Positions 33,219-42,730 are shown, numbered from the stretch's first letter. The stretch is DNA of 64,000 bases from an uncultured Paracoccaceae bacterium (GCA_947503765.1 CANNFA010000006.1:62001-126000); one strand, 5' to 3'. The notes: generated from the sequence alone by a model not told the origin. Made by a program: numbers and translations.

Positions 33219-33950
33219 TCAGGGCAGGATCCCGTAATGCCGCAAACCTTCCAGAACGCCGCCCGCGTGCTGTGCGCGGGCGTGGTAGAACGCACCGTCC
33301 CGCAAGGCCCCGACCAGTTCGGGGCGGGCATTGCCGACGGCGATTCCCATCTTCGAAACGCCGAACATCGCCAGATCGTTCCCGCTGTCGCCCGCCACCG
33401 CGATGCGGCCCTGCGCCACATCCAGCGCGGCGGCCAGCGCCAGCGTCGCCGCGCCCTTGCCCGCGCCCTCGGGGATCACGTCGAAATCCGACGCGCCCGA
33501 GGCGATGATGCGGCAGGCGAACGGGGCCAGCGCGCGGCGCGCGCGCGGCCAGTCGGCGCGCGGAATGGCAAAGCTGACCTTGCGCGGTGTCTGGAATTCG
33601 GCGGCATGCGGCGGATGGCCCAACGCGGCAAGCGCCGCGCGAATGTCCCGGTGCGGCCAGCCGGCGAACCGATCCGCCCAGCCGGGCAGGGGCGCGCGGC
33701 CAAGCGCGATCTCGGTTCCCAGCGCGGTGATCACCGCATCGGGCACGAGGCCGGACGGAAACGCATCCGCCAGGGTCTTGGCGACGCTGCCGGCGGGGCG
33801 GCTGGAATTTACCGCCACCCACAGCCGGTCGCGATGCGCCGCCAGCGCATCCGCCAGCCGGTCCAGCGCCGGCGCATCGCCGGTCAGGGTGTCGTCGATG
33901 TCGCTGACCAGCAGCCAATCGCGGCGGCCGGCTTTTCCCGGCGCGCTCAT
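33219..33950 (-). CDS. Sucrose-/mannosylfructose-phosphate phosphatase-like HAD hydrolase
   Basis: 243-aa HAD-superfamily (Cof/S6PP-type) phosphatase. Motif I is SDIDDTLTGDAP (nucleophile Asp and general acid Asp), motif II VAVNSSRP, motif IV GDSGNDLAMF. Family members dephosphorylate sucrose-6F-phosphate or mannosylfructose-6F-phosphate. The gene lies 49 nt before the synthase gene and overlaps the GH32-like stop by four bases (ATGA), so the three form one operon. The residue Lys of motif III is probably in EGAGKGAATLAL. Confidence 0.87.
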   Translation of the reverse strand: MSAPGKAGRRDWLLVSDIDDTLTGDAPALDRLADALAAHRDRLWVAVNSSRPAGSVAKTLADAFPSGLVPDAVITALGTEIALGRAPLPGWADRFAGWPHRDIRAALAALGHPPHAAEFQTPRKVSFAIPRADWPRARRALAPFACRIIASGASDFDVIPEGAGKGAATLALAAALDVAQGRIAVAGDSGNDLAMFGVSKMGIAVGNARPELVGALRDGAFYHARAQHAGGVLEGLRHYGILP

Positions 33951-35497
33951 TCCGGGGGCGGCTGCATCACGTTGAGCGGCGCCTCGGGGCGCTGGCGGGT
34001 GGCGGTATAGACCGGCTCCTCCTCGGCGACGGGCCGTTCGAGCCGCTCGATGCGGATATCGTCCACCCGCAATTCGCCGCTTTCGGTGTAGAACCCCACG
34101 CGCCCGTCGCAGCGCCCGTCATCGACCACGCTCAGCGTGACCTGCCCGTTGATCGAGAACTCGATATACATGCCGTGGGTGATCACCTCCACGTCGATGT
34201 CGCGTTCCTGGTAGAGCGACACGAAATTGCCCGCCTGCAGGCTCTCGAAGCGGAACGCATGTTCGAATTCGGGATGCGGGTTGGCTTCCCAATGGCGCAG
34301 CTGCGCGTAGCCCTTGATCAGGTCCAGCGCCAGGTAATAGCCGTCGCCCTCCTCGCTCATGCGGAACACCAGCCCGCATTTGCCCAGCCCTTCCTGGGTG
34401 ATGCGCGCGCGCAGGCGGAAATCCTCGTGGGTGCCGGGCAGCAGGAACGCCTCGAAGCCGCTGTCGCACGCGATCAGCAGGCTGCCGTCATCGGCCGTGA
34501 TGCCGGCATACCGGTTGCCGTAAAGCGGATCGCACTCGGCCGGATCCGACACCGTGACGGCATCATGCGCCATGCGGTCAAATTCCCAGAACGATTTCAG
34601 CAGCAGCCGCCCGCGCCGGTCCGTCACCAGCTCTTTCGGGGGCGGCAGCATCCGCGCGACGGTTTCGCGGCCATAGATGATTTCCTTGCGCTGGAAGAAG
34701 TTGAACAGCAGAACCCGGCCGTCCAGCTCGCAAATCCGCGCGGCGTAATTGCCCTTGGGCAGCAGCACGTTGTCGGAAAAGTTGCGATACGGGCCGGTCA
34801 GGTCGTCGGCATACCAGTAATGGATCTTCACGTCCTCGCGGATCGAGCCGATCAGGTAATGCCGGCCGTTCAGGCGGAACAGGTTGGGCACCTCGACATC
34901 GTCGTAAAGACCGGGATGGTACAGCGGCGCCTCGAACTCGAACCGGTCGGGCGCGGTCTCGCGCGCGACGCTGACACAGCCGCGGCGGATCACCGGCCCG
35001 GTATTGATGCGCGCGGCGGCCAGCAGCAGCCGGTCGCCGGTTTCGGCATCGTGGTAGAAGTACGGATCGCGGAAGCTGACCCATTTGCGCCCCTCCTCGG
35101 CGCTCGTTTCGTACCAGTTGTTGGAAATCTCCAGAGGGTAGCGGTCGCTGTCGCACCGCTCCCAGTCATAAAGGTTGTCCGACCGCGCCATGCCGATCCG
35201 CTGCACACGGCCGTATTCGTGCCGGCACAGCCCGGTATAGAACATCCGCCATTTGTCCGGCCGGTCCGGGTCGGCGCCGACATGCATCGTCCAGAGCATG
35301 TCGTCGTCCCAGGCGCCCGGATCGTCGACGAACAGCGCATTGCGCACCCGCCGCCAGGTCATCCCGTCGCGGCTGACCGCATGGGCGATGAAATCGTGGT
35401 TCGGCAGGACAAGGTGGAACAGGTGGTACAGCCCGTCATGGTGCACCACGTCCACGTCGCCGATATCGGAGCGGAGAAATCCGTGCGAAGCGTACAT
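33947..35497 (-). CDS. Glycoside hydrolase family 32-like protein (five-bladed propeller plus beta-sandwich)
   Basis: 516-aa protein with a GH32/43/68-type propeller (residues about 1-330) and a C-terminal beta-sandwich (LRARITQEGLGKCGLVFRM ... GRVGFYTESGELRVDDI). Candidate catalytic positions are the Asp of GDVDVVHHDGLYHLFHL, the RDP motif in SFRDPYFYHD and the Glu of VEVPNLFRLNGRHYL, matching nucleophile, transition-state Asp and acid/base. No signal peptide is seen, so it should act inside the cell. It could hydrolyse or transfer fructosyl units of the osmolyte made by its operon partners. The start at 35497 is chosen where homology begins. Confidence 0.8.
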   Translation of the reverse strand: MYASHGFLRSDIGDVDVVHHDGLYHLFHLVLPNHDFIAHAVSRDGMTWRRVRNALFVDDPGAWDDDMLWTMHVGADPDRPDKWRMFYTGLCRHEYGRVQRIGMARSDNLYDWERCDSDRYPLEISNNWYETSAEEGRKWVSFRDPYFYHDAETGDRLLLAAARINTGPVIRRGCVSVARETAPDRFEFEAPLYHPGLYDDVEVPNLFRLNGRHYLIGSIREDVKIHYWYADDLTGPYRNFSDNVLLPKGNYAARICELDGRVLLFNFFQRKEIIYGRETVARMLPPPKELVTDRRGRLLLKSFWEFDRMAHDAVTVSDPAECDPLYGNRYAGITADDGSLLIACDSGFEAFLLPGTHEDFRLRARITQEGLGKCGLVFRMSEEGDGYYLALDLIKGYAQLRHWEANPHPEFEHAFRFESLQAGNFVSLYQERDIDVEVITHGMYIEFSINGQVTLSVVDDGRCDGRVGFYTESGELRVDDIRIERLERPVAEEEPVYTATRQRPEAPLNVMQPPPE

Positions 35498-35712
35498 GCC
35501 CCGAGGATGTAGCCTGCCGCCGCCGGATGCAATCGCGGCGTGGATCACGGCGGCGGGAGGAGCGCGGCGGGCCTGATCCTTTTGCCTCGGATCTTCCAGG
35601 GGGTGCCAGCCTTGATGGCGCACCGCCGAAACCGCCCCGATCCCCGCTTCATTGACCAACCCCTTCCGATCTGGCATCGCTTTGGCCGGGACAAACGGCG
35701 AGGCTGCGGCCC

Positions 35713-37089
35713 ATGAAGGTCATCATCTGCGGCGCGGGGCAGGTCGGCTGGCAGATCGCCCGCCACCTGTCGGGCGAAAAGAACGATGTCACCGTGGTCG
35801 ACTACAACCCCGACCTGGTGCGCCGCGCCACCGACACGCTGGACGTGCAGGGCATCGCCGGCTTTGCCTCCTACCCGGATGTGCTGGACCGGGCGGGCGC
35901 GCGCGATGCCGACATGGTGATCGCCGCCACCCATTCGGACGAGGTCAACATGGTCACCTGCCAGGTGGCGCATTCGGTCTTTTCGGTGCCCAAGAAGGTC
36001 GCCCGCCTGCGCAGCCAGTCCTATCTTAACGCGATCTATTCCGACCTTTACCGGCGCGAGCATATGCCGATCGACGTCGTGATCTCGCCCGAGCGCGAGG
36101 TGGCCGATGCCGCGCTGCGCCGCCTGTCCGCGCCCGCCGCCTTCGATACCGAGAGTTTCCTTGACGGCAAGGCGCAACTCGTGGGCATCGTGCTTGACGA
36201 GGATTGCCCAGTGGTCAACACGCCGCTGCGCCAGCTGTCCGACCTGTTTTCCACCCTGCGCGCCATCGTCGTCGGCGTGCGCCGGAGCGGGCGGCTGTTC
36301 GCCCCCGAGGCGGGCGATCAGCTGTTCCCGGCGGACGAGGTGTATTTCTTCGCCCACAAGGAGGATACCGACCGCGCGATGGAGATCTTCGGCAAGGAGA
36401 TCAGCCGCACCGAAAGCGCGGTGATCGTCGGCGGCGGCAATGTCGGCCTCGCCGTCGCCCGCGCGCTCGAGAAAAGCGCGCTGCGGGTGCGCATGAAGGT
36501 GATCGAAAAGAACCGCGGCACCGCCGAACACGCCGCCGACGCGCTGGAGCGGACCATCGTGCTGAACGGCGACGGGCTGAACATGGAACTGCTGGAAGAA
36601 GCGAATGTCGGCCGCGCCGACGCGATCCTGGCGGTAACCGACGACGACAAGACCAACATCCTGGCCTGCGTGCGCGGCAAGGCGGCGGGCGCGAAGCTGG
36701 CGATCTGCCTGATCAACGATCCGTCGCTGACCTCGCTGATGGCGCCCCTGAACATCGACGCCTACATCAACCCGCGCACCACCACCGTCAGCTCGATCCT
36801 GCGGCATATCCGGCACGGGCGGGTGCGCGGGGTCTATTCGATCGGCGATGCCGAGGCCGAGGTGATCGAGGCGCAGGTGCTGTCCACCTCGCCGATCGCC
36901 GGGCAATTGCTGCGCGACATCGACTTTCCCGAGGGCGTGCTGATCGGCGGCATCATGAAGAACGGCGAGGTCAAGCGCCCGCATGGCCGGATGCGGATCG
37001 AGGAGGGCGACGTGATCGCCATCTTCTCGATGGCCGCCGACGTGCCCGAGGTCGAGCGGCTGCTCCAGGTCTCGATCGACTTCTTCTGA
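35713..37089 (+). CDS. trkA: Trk system potassium transporter subunit TrkA
   Basis: 458-aa peripheral membrane protein with two Rossmann RCK domains (IICGAGQVGWQIARHL at the N-terminus, VIVGGGNVGLAVARAL at about 240), each followed by a TrkA_C domain. It binds NAD(H)/ATP and gates the TrkH K+ channel. Its stop overlaps the trkH start (TGATG). The full double-domain length is typical of proteobacterial TrkA. The neighbourhood trkA-trkH-hfq-hflX is common in Rhodobacterales. Confidence 0.97.
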   Translation: MKVIICGAGQVGWQIARHLSGEKNDVTVVDYNPDLVRRATDTLDVQGIAGFASYPDVLDRAGARDADMVIAATHSDEVNMVTCQVAHSVFSVPKKVARLRSQSYLNAIYSDLYRREHMPIDVVISPEREVADAALRRLSAPAAFDTESFLDGKAQLVGIVLDEDCPVVNTPLRQLSDLFSTLRAIVVGVRRSGRLFAPEAGDQLFPADEVYFFAHKEDTDRAMEIFGKEISRTESAVIVGGGNVGLAVARALEKSALRVRMKVIEKNRGTAEHAADALERTIVLNGDGLNMELLEEANVGRADAILAVTDDDKTNILACVRGKAAGAKLAICLINDPSLTSLMAPLNIDAYINPRTTTVSSILRHIRHGRVRGVYSIGDAEAEVIEAQVLSTSPIAGQLLRDIDFPEGVLIGGIMKNGEVKRPHGRMRIEEGDVIAIFSMAADVPEVERLLQVSIDFF

Positions 37090-38606
37090 TGCTGGCGCGT
37101 GTCCTCGCCCAGCCGCTGATCGTCCTGCTGATGATGATCGGGGCGCTGTCGATGCTGATCCCGGCGCTGCATGCCGCCGCGCTGGAGGATTGGCAGGACG
37201 CGCGCTCGTTCCTGTGGTCGTCGCTGATCTTCCTCGCGCTGGCGGCGATGATCGGTGTCGCGCTGGCCGGGCGCGTGCCGCGGCGGCAGGCGCGCAGCCA
37301 CCTGCTGGCGCTGCTGGGCGCCTACACGCTGCTGACCGCGATGCTGGCCGTCCCGTTTTACGAGGCGGTCGGCGACACCCGGTTCCTGAACGCCTGGTTC
37401 GAGATGATCGCGTCGCTGACCACCACGGGCGCGACGCTTTACGACGATCCCACGCGCCTGTCGGACAGCGTGCATCTGTGGCGCGCGCTGGTCGGCTGGA
37501 TGGGCGGCTTTCTGGTCTGGGTGGCCGCGATCGCGATCATGGCGCCGCTGAACCTGGGCGGGTTCGAGGTGCTGGGCGCGCGCGATGCGGCCGGCCCCGC
37601 CTCCTTCGCGCAGATCACCCGCGTGGCCGACCCGGCGATGCGGCTGCGGCGCTACGCGGCGCTGCTGCTGCCGATCTACGCCACGCTGACACTGGTGCTG
37701 TGGGTGGCGCTGATCCTGGCCGGCGACCGGCCGCTGGTCGCCCTGTGCCACGCGATGTCGACGCTGGCGACCAGCGGCATCTCGCCGGTGGGCGGGGTGC
37801 AGAACGTGCAGTCGGGGCTGGCCGGCGAGGTGCTGATCTTCGTGTTCCTCGGCTTTGCCCTGTCGCGCCGCACCTTCGAGCGCGAGGGCAACATCCGCCG
37901 CCGCCGCCGGCTGTTTCGCGACCCGGAAATCCGCATGGGTGTCGGGCTTGCCGTGATCGTGCCGATCTTCCTGTTCCTGCGCCACTGGTGGGGCGCCTTC
38001 GAGGTCGAGGCGGGACAGGCGTTCTGGCAGGGGCTCAGCGCGCTGTGGGGCAGCCTGTTCACCGCCCTGTCCTTCCTGACCACCACCGGCTTCGAAAGCG
38101 AATACTGGCTCGCCGCGCAGGCCTGGTCGGGGCTGGAGACGCCGGGGCTGGTGCTGATGGGGCTGGCGCTGATCGGCGGCGGCGTGGCGACCACGGCGGG
38201 CGGGGTCAAGCTCTTGCGGGTCTATGCGCTCTACAAGCACGGGCTGCGCGAGCTTGACCGGCTGGTGCATCCGAACTCGGTGGGCGGGCAGGGGGCCTTC
38301 GCGCGGCACCTGCGCACGCGCGGCGCCTATATCGCGTGGATCTTCTTCATGCTGTTCGCGCTGTCCATCGCGGCGGTGATGATGGCGCTGTCGCTGACCG
38401 GGCTCGATTTCGACACCGCGGTGGTGCTGACCATCGCCGCGCTGTCCAATACCGGCCCGCTTGCGGCGGTGGCGGGCGACGTGCCGCTGTCCTATGCGAC
38501 GCTGGGCGATATGGCCAAGCTGATCCTGGCCGTCAGCATGGTGCTGGGACGGCTGGAGACGCTGGTGATCATCGCGCTTCTGAACCCCGAATTCTGGCGC
38601 GGCTGA
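37089..38606 (+). CDS. trkH: Trk potassium uptake channel TrkH
   Basis: 505-aa inner-membrane K+ transporter with four M1-P-M2 repeats. Selectivity-filter-like segments are SLTTTGATLYDDP, MSTLATSGISPVGG, LSFLTTTGFESEYW and IAALSNTGPLAAV. The ORF track starts about 295 codons upstream in the wrong region; the ATG at 37089 overlaps the trkA stop and starts the first helix (LIVLLMMIGALSML). It works with TrkA in osmotic and pH homeostasis, which fits the osmolyte genes encoded divergently next door. Confidence 0.96.
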   Translation: MLARVLAQPLIVLLMMIGALSMLIPALHAAALEDWQDARSFLWSSLIFLALAAMIGVALAGRVPRRQARSHLLALLGAYTLLTAMLAVPFYEAVGDTRFLNAWFEMIASLTTTGATLYDDPTRLSDSVHLWRALVGWMGGFLVWVAAIAIMAPLNLGGFEVLGARDAAGPASFAQITRVADPAMRLRRYAALLLPIYATLTLVLWVALILAGDRPLVALCHAMSTLATSGISPVGGVQNVQSGLAGEVLIFVFLGFALSRRTFEREGNIRRRRRLFRDPEIRMGVGLAVIVPIFLFLRHWWGAFEVEAGQAFWQGLSALWGSLFTALSFLTTTGFESEYWLAAQAWSGLETPGLVLMGLALIGGGVATTAGGVKLLRVYALYKHGLRELDRLVHPNSVGGQGAFARHLRTRGAYIAWIFFMLFALSIAAVMMALSLTGLDFDTAVVLTIAALSNTGPLAAVAGDVPLSYATLGDMAKLILAVSMVLGRLETLVIIALLNPEFWRG

Positions 38607-38771
38607 TCCGCGCCGCGCCCGCCGCGCCGCCGCCCCCCGCACCGTCCGTGCGGTGGTTCGGGCTCCACCCGCCAGGCGCGAATTGGGGCTGGAAACCCGC
38701 CGGTTTGTTCTTCATACTCGGCCCTTACAAAGCGGGACAGTCCGCGGCAGAGCAAAAAAGGGCAAAAACCA

Positions 38772-39005
38772 ATGGCTGCCGACAAACAGAATTTGCAGGA
38801 CGCGTTCCTGAACCATGTCCGGAAGACCAAGGTCTCGGTGACCATCTTCCTGATCAACGGGGTGAAACTGCAGGGCGTGATCACCTGGTTCGACAATTTC
38901 TGCGTCCTTCTGCGCCGCGATGGCCAGTCGCAGCTTGTCTACAAGCACGCGATCTCGACCATCATGCCGGCGCAGCCGATCAACCTTTATGACGGCGACG
39001 AATAA
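38772..39005 (+). CDS. hfq: RNA chaperone Hfq
   Basis: 77-aa Sm-like hexameric RNA chaperone that pairs small RNAs with mRNAs. The Sm1 motif spans [36 protein letters not shown] and the Sm2 motif contains the diagnostic [11 protein letters not shown] short C-terminal tail is normal for alphaproteobacteria. It is followed 3 nt later by hflX, the standard arrangement. Confidence 0.98.
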   Translation: MAADKQNLQDAFLNHVRKTKVSVTIFLINGVKLQGVITWFDNFCVLLRRDGQSQLVYKHAISTIMPAQPINLYDGDE

Positions 39006-39008
39006 GGC

Positions 39009-40283
39009 GTGAGCGGGGACGGCCCTTTCGTCACCCGCGCCTGGGTCCTGCATCCGGACATCCAGACCGACCGCGCAGCACGCGCGCCCGGTCCCGCGCT
39101 CGAGGAGGCCGCGGCGCTGGCTGCCGCCCTGCCGGATCTCGAGGTCCTGCATGCCGAGAGCATCCGCCTGCCGCGGGCCCATCCCGGCACATTGTTCGGA
39201 TCGGGCAAGGTCGCCGAACTGGGCGCCATGCTGGAAGAGGCGGAAATCGACCTGGTGCTGGTCGACGGGCCGCTGTCGCCGGTGCAGCAGCGCAACCTCG
39301 AACGGGCGTGGAAGGTCAAGATCCTCGACCGCACCGGCCTGATCCTCGAGATTTTCTCGGACCGCGCGCGCACCCGCGAAGGCGTGTTGCAGGTGGAGAT
39401 GGCGGCGCTGTCCTACCAGCGCTCGCGCCTGGTGCGCGCCTGGACGCACCTGGAACGGCAGCGCGGCGGCTACGGCTTTGTCGGCGGGCCGGGCGAGACC
39501 CAGATCGAGGCGGACCGCCGCGCCATCGACGACCAGCTCGTGCGCCTGCGCCGGCAGCTCGACAAGGTGGCCCGCACCCGCGAGCTGCACCGCAGCGCCC
39601 GCGCCAAGGTGCCGTTCCCGATCGTCGCGCTGGTCGGCTATACCAATGCCGGAAAGTCGACGCTGTTCAACCGGATGACCGGTGCCGAGGTGGTGGCCAA
39701 GGACATGCTGTTCGCCACGCTCGACCCGACGATGCGCGGCGCGGTCCTGCCGTCGGGACAGGAGATCATATTGTCCGACACGGTGGGGTTCATCTCGGAC
39801 CTGCCGACGCAACTTGTCGCCGCCTTCCGTGCTACGCTGGAAGAGGTGCTGGACGCCGACCTGATCCTGCATGTGCGCGACATCGCGCATCCGCAATCGG
39901 ACGAGCAGGCCGAGGATGTCGAGGCGATCCTGGCCGATCTGGGCGTGGCCGAGGACACGCCGCTGATCGAGGTGTGGAACAAGGTCGATCTGCTGGCGCC
40001 CGAGCGGCGCGCCACGCTGGAAACGCTGGCCGCGCGGCATGCCAACGTGATCGGCGTGTCGGCCCTGACCGGCGAAGGGCAGGAGCCGCTTTTCGCCGCC
40101 ATCGCCGATGCGCTGGAGCCTCCCAAGACCGACACCCGTCTGACGCTGGACTTTTCCGAAGGCCGTAAGCGCGCCTGGCTGCACGACGAAGGCGTGGTCG
40201 AGGCCGAGCGCCAGACCGACACCGGGTTCGAGCTGGACATCCGCTGGACCGCACGCCAGCGCGGCGCCTTCGGCCGTCTGTAG
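39009..40283 (+). CDS. hflX: Ribosome-associated GTPase HflX
   Basis: 424-aa GTPase that splits or rescues stalled ribosomes under stress. An N-terminal HflX domain (LHPDIQ ... TLFGSGKVAELGAML, DRTGLILEIFSDRARTREG) and coiled linker (QIEADRRAIDDQLVRLRRQL) precede the G domain with G1 GYTNAGKSTLF, G3 DTVGFISDLP and G4 NKVD. The GTG start at 39009 is 3 nt after hfq, indicating co-transcription. Confidence 0.97.
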   Translation: MSGDGPFVTRAWVLHPDIQTDRAARAPGPALEEAAALAAALPDLEVLHAESIRLPRAHPGTLFGSGKVAELGAMLEEAEIDLVLVDGPLSPVQQRNLERAWKVKILDRTGLILEIFSDRARTREGVLQVEMAALSYQRSRLVRAWTHLERQRGGYGFVGGPGETQIEADRRAIDDQLVRLRRQLDKVARTRELHRSARAKVPFPIVALVGYTNAGKSTLFNRMTGAEVVAKDMLFATLDPTMRGAVLPSGQEIILSDTVGFISDLPTQLVAAFRATLEEVLDADLILHVRDIAHPQSDEQAEDVEAILADLGVAEDTPLIEVWNKVDLLAPERRATLETLAARHANVIGVSALTGEGQEPLFAAIADALEPPKTDTRLTLDFSEGRKRAWLHDEGVVEAERQTDTGFELDIRWTARQRGAFGRL

Positions 40284-40458
40284 GCGGGGGGCGGCTGGCG
40301 GAAGCCAGGGCAATCCGACCGCCTATTGAAGTGGCCCAGCCCATTTTGGAACGCAAGGTGCCGCGGTCTCATTTCGAACATCGACAGCACCAATTGATGC
40401 TTGCACAACGGCATAGAAAACCCTTGCATCCCCATGTGTTACAGCTACCCATGGGCGC

Positions 40459-41382
40459 ATGGTGAAGCTTGTCCTCCTGCACAAGGCCGGCTCGATCTAC
40501 GAGGATGAACCGGATGTCGTTTACGATTTCCCACGTGCCTACCTGCGGGCGGTCAAAGAAGCCGTGGGTGATTGGATTGTCTATTACGAGCCAGTCAAGG
40601 CGGGGCCGCGCGGCTATTTCGCCGTGGCAAAGATCGAACGGATAATACCAAAGCCAGAGGTGGAGGGGCGGTTCCTCGCCATGATCGAACCAGGCACCTA
40701 CCTTGCCTTCGATCGGGAGGTGCCACGGCTGATGGGCGGGCGCCCCATGGAAGCGTTACTGACCGAGGCGGATGGTACGCCAAAGAAGGGTGGGGCGGTG
40801 CAGCTTGCCGTGCGCCGGCTGCCGGAGGCGGATTTCGCGCGCATCGTCAATCTCGGGTTACCCCAAGACCTGGAGCGGATCGAGGCCACACGTTATGATC
40901 CGCAGCCGGCAGGCTTTGATGACGGGGCGGAGCCGTTCGAACGACCGGTACTTGAACGGCTCACTCGAAGACCTTATCGCGACGTCGCATTTCGGCGAAA
41001 GGTGCGGGAGGCCTACGGTTATCGCTGCGCGATGTCAGGGCTAATGTTACGAAACGGGGGCGGGCGGCCGGAGGTCCAAGCGGCGCATATTCGTCCCGTC
41101 GAGAGTCAGGGAAGCGACTCGGTGCGCAATGGTCTCGCGCTATCGGGTACTTTGCACTGGATGTTCGATCGCGGCCTGATCTCTGTCGCCGACGATTGCG
41201 AAACAATTCTCGTCTCTCACAACAAGGTGCCCGGCGAAGTTGTGGGGCGCTTGCTGGCGCGTGACGGCAAGCTGGTCAGACCTGAGAACCCACACAACGT
41301 TCCACACCCTGAGAACCTGCGCTGGCACCGCGAGAACGTCTTCGGCCGGGCGTTACCAGGCGAGCACACCCCCTGGGATTAG
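40459..41382 (+). CDS. HNH endonuclease with PUA/EVE-like N-terminal domain
   Basis: 307-aa putative restriction nuclease. The N-terminal domain (about residues 1-150; VYDFPRAYLRAVKEAVGDWIVYYEPVKAGPRGYFAVAKIERI) looks like the PUA-superfamily readers found in modification-dependent restriction enzymes. The C-terminal HNH_2-type nuclease shows CAMSGL, EVQAAHIRPVESQGSDSVRNGLALSGTLHWMFDRGLI. A type IV, modified-base-dependent defence role is the likeliest reading. It stands alone with no methylase. Codon usage is visibly less GC-rich than its neighbours and the flanks are AT-richer, pointing to horizontal acquisition between hflX and hdeD. Confidence 0.8.
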   Translation: MVKLVLLHKAGSIYEDEPDVVYDFPRAYLRAVKEAVGDWIVYYEPVKAGPRGYFAVAKIERIIPKPEVEGRFLAMIEPGTYLAFDREVPRLMGGRPMEALLTEADGTPKKGGAVQLAVRRLPEADFARIVNLGLPQDLERIEATRYDPQPAGFDDGAEPFERPVLERLTRRPYRDVAFRRKVREAYGYRCAMSGLMLRNGGGRPEVQAAHIRPVESQGSDSVRNGLALSGTLHWMFDRGLISVADDCETILVSHNKVPGEVVGRLLARDGKLVRPENPHNVPHPENLRWHRENVFGRALPGEHTPWD

Positions 41383-41718
41383 CGGAGCCCGGCTACAGCT
41401 ATGAACGCGTTTTGCGTGCGATCTTTATGGCTATCGTCGGGAGCGCGCGAAAGTTGCGCGTTGCTCACGTTCACTTCCCTTTGAGCATGAGAATGGCAAC
41501 GTGGACCAGCGCGGCCATCCTCCCAAGTCGTTATAGGATAAACAACTTAAGATTGAGCGGTAGGGCACTACCGCCGTCCCGACCAGTTGCACGTATTCTC
41601 CGCAGGATATTCCAGCCCCGAAGAAGCCGATGGGTGCCGCGCCGTTCCGGTGCTATCTTTGCGGGGAACCGGGATGCGGGTGCTTGAGTTGGCTCTGCAA
41701 AGGCAAGGGGAAAAGATC
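41383..41718. other. Gene-free 336-nt stretch after the HNH gene
   Basis: No convincing ORF or RNA is seen. Base composition is lower in GC than the surrounding genes, like the HNH gene, with AT-rich patches (GTTATAGGATAAACAAC near 41531). It probably marks the right flank of an acquired segment. Confidence 0.5.
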
Positions 41719-42324
41719 ATGTCCGACAACAACGAAGGCAATGGCCAGGGCCGAAGCCCGGCCGACAGGGCGGGGCGCGATCTGGCCGGGGGCGCGCCGC
41801 CGGAAGTGCTGGATGCGATCCGCGATAGCCGCGGCTGGTTCATCGGGCTGGGCATCGCGCTGATCGTGGCCGGCATCGCGGCGCTGCTGTTTCCGCTGGT
41901 CGCCAGCATCGCGGCCAAGGTGATGATCGGCTGGCTGATGCTGATCGCGGGCGCCGTCACGTTGTGGCACGCCTTCCAGACGCGCAGCTGGGGATCGACC
42001 CTGTGGAACGCGCTGATGGGCCTGCTGTCGCTGGCGGTGGGCGTGTATCTGGCGTTCTTTCCGCTGACCGGGCTGGTCGGCCTGACGCTCCTTCTGGGGG
42101 CGACATTCGCCGCGCAGGGGGTGTTCGAATGCCTGATGGCGATGCAGAACCGGGACCGGCGCGGCTGGGGCTGGCTGCTGGCATCGGGGGTGCTGTCGGT
42201 CGTTCTGGGGCTGGTGCTGCTGTTCGGCCTGCCGGGAACGGCGGCCTGGGCGCTGGGCCTGATGCTGGGCATCCATTTCGTGACCACGGGTGCGGCGCTG
42301 CTGGCGCTGGCGCGGGCGGCGTGA
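41719..42324 (+). CDS. HdeD/DUF308-family membrane protein
   Basis: 201-aa inner-membrane protein with six predicted helices arranged as three hairpins (WFIGLGIALIVAGIAALLFPLVASI, VMIGWLMLIAGAVTLWHAF, and similar), the HdeD/DUF308 pattern. E. coli HdeD supports acid resistance at high cell density; whether this homologue does so is unknown. The start at 41719 has AGGGGAAAAG upstream and a polar, Asn/Gly-rich N-terminus; the ORF track begins 44 codons earlier in non-coding-looking sequence. Confidence 0.85.
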   Translation: MSDNNEGNGQGRSPADRAGRDLAGGAPPEVLDAIRDSRGWFIGLGIALIVAGIAALLFPLVASIAAKVMIGWLMLIAGAVTLWHAFQTRSWGSTLWNALMGLLSLAVGVYLAFFPLTGLVGLTLLLGATFAAQGVFECLMAMQNRDRRGWGWLLASGVLSVVLGLVLLFGLPGTAAWALGLMLGIHFVTTGAALLALARAA

Positions 42325-42394
42325 CGCCGGGACGGCGATCCGCGCTTGACGCGGGGCACGAACATGCCACCTTTGAACGGCAAAGGAGTGCCTC

Positions 42395-42730
42395 ATGCCA
42401 AAGCTCGTCCGGTTCTACATCCGCCACACGATCATCGGGTTCCTGATCGCCGCGGCCTTCGTGGCGATGCTGCTGTGGTTCAACGTGGGCAACCTGTGGC
42501 ACCTCGTGACCCATTCCGATGTCGGGGTTCTGGCGGTGTTCCTGCTGGTGATGTTCCACGGCATCGTGTTCGCGGGCGTCCAGTTCGGCATCTCGATCAT
42601 GCGGCTGGCCGAGGATGGCGGCCCGGACAAGGGCAAGCGCGCCCCGCAGGCGGCGCAAACGCAAACGCAAGCGCAGCCGGTGGCCGTGCGCGTTGCGGCG
42701 CGCGGCCGGGCGCAGGCGGATCGTTCGTAG
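42395..42730 (+). CDS. Small two-helix membrane protein
   Basis: 111-aa protein with two hydrophobic helices (IIGFLIAAAFVAMLLWF and VLAVFLLVMFHGIVFAGVQF) and a basic, Gln/Ala-rich cytosolic tail containing TQTQTQAQPV. The ATG follows GGAG by 6-7 nt. It lies 70 nt after the HdeD gene on the same strand. I do not recognise a characterised family; similar short membrane proteins occur widely in Rhodobacterales. Confidence 0.7.
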   Translation: MPKLVRFYIRHTIIGFLIAAAFVAMLLWFNVGNLWHLVTHSDVGVLAVFLLVMFHGIVFAGVQFGISIMRLAEDGGPDKGKRAPQAAQTQTQAQPVAVRVAARGRAQADRS

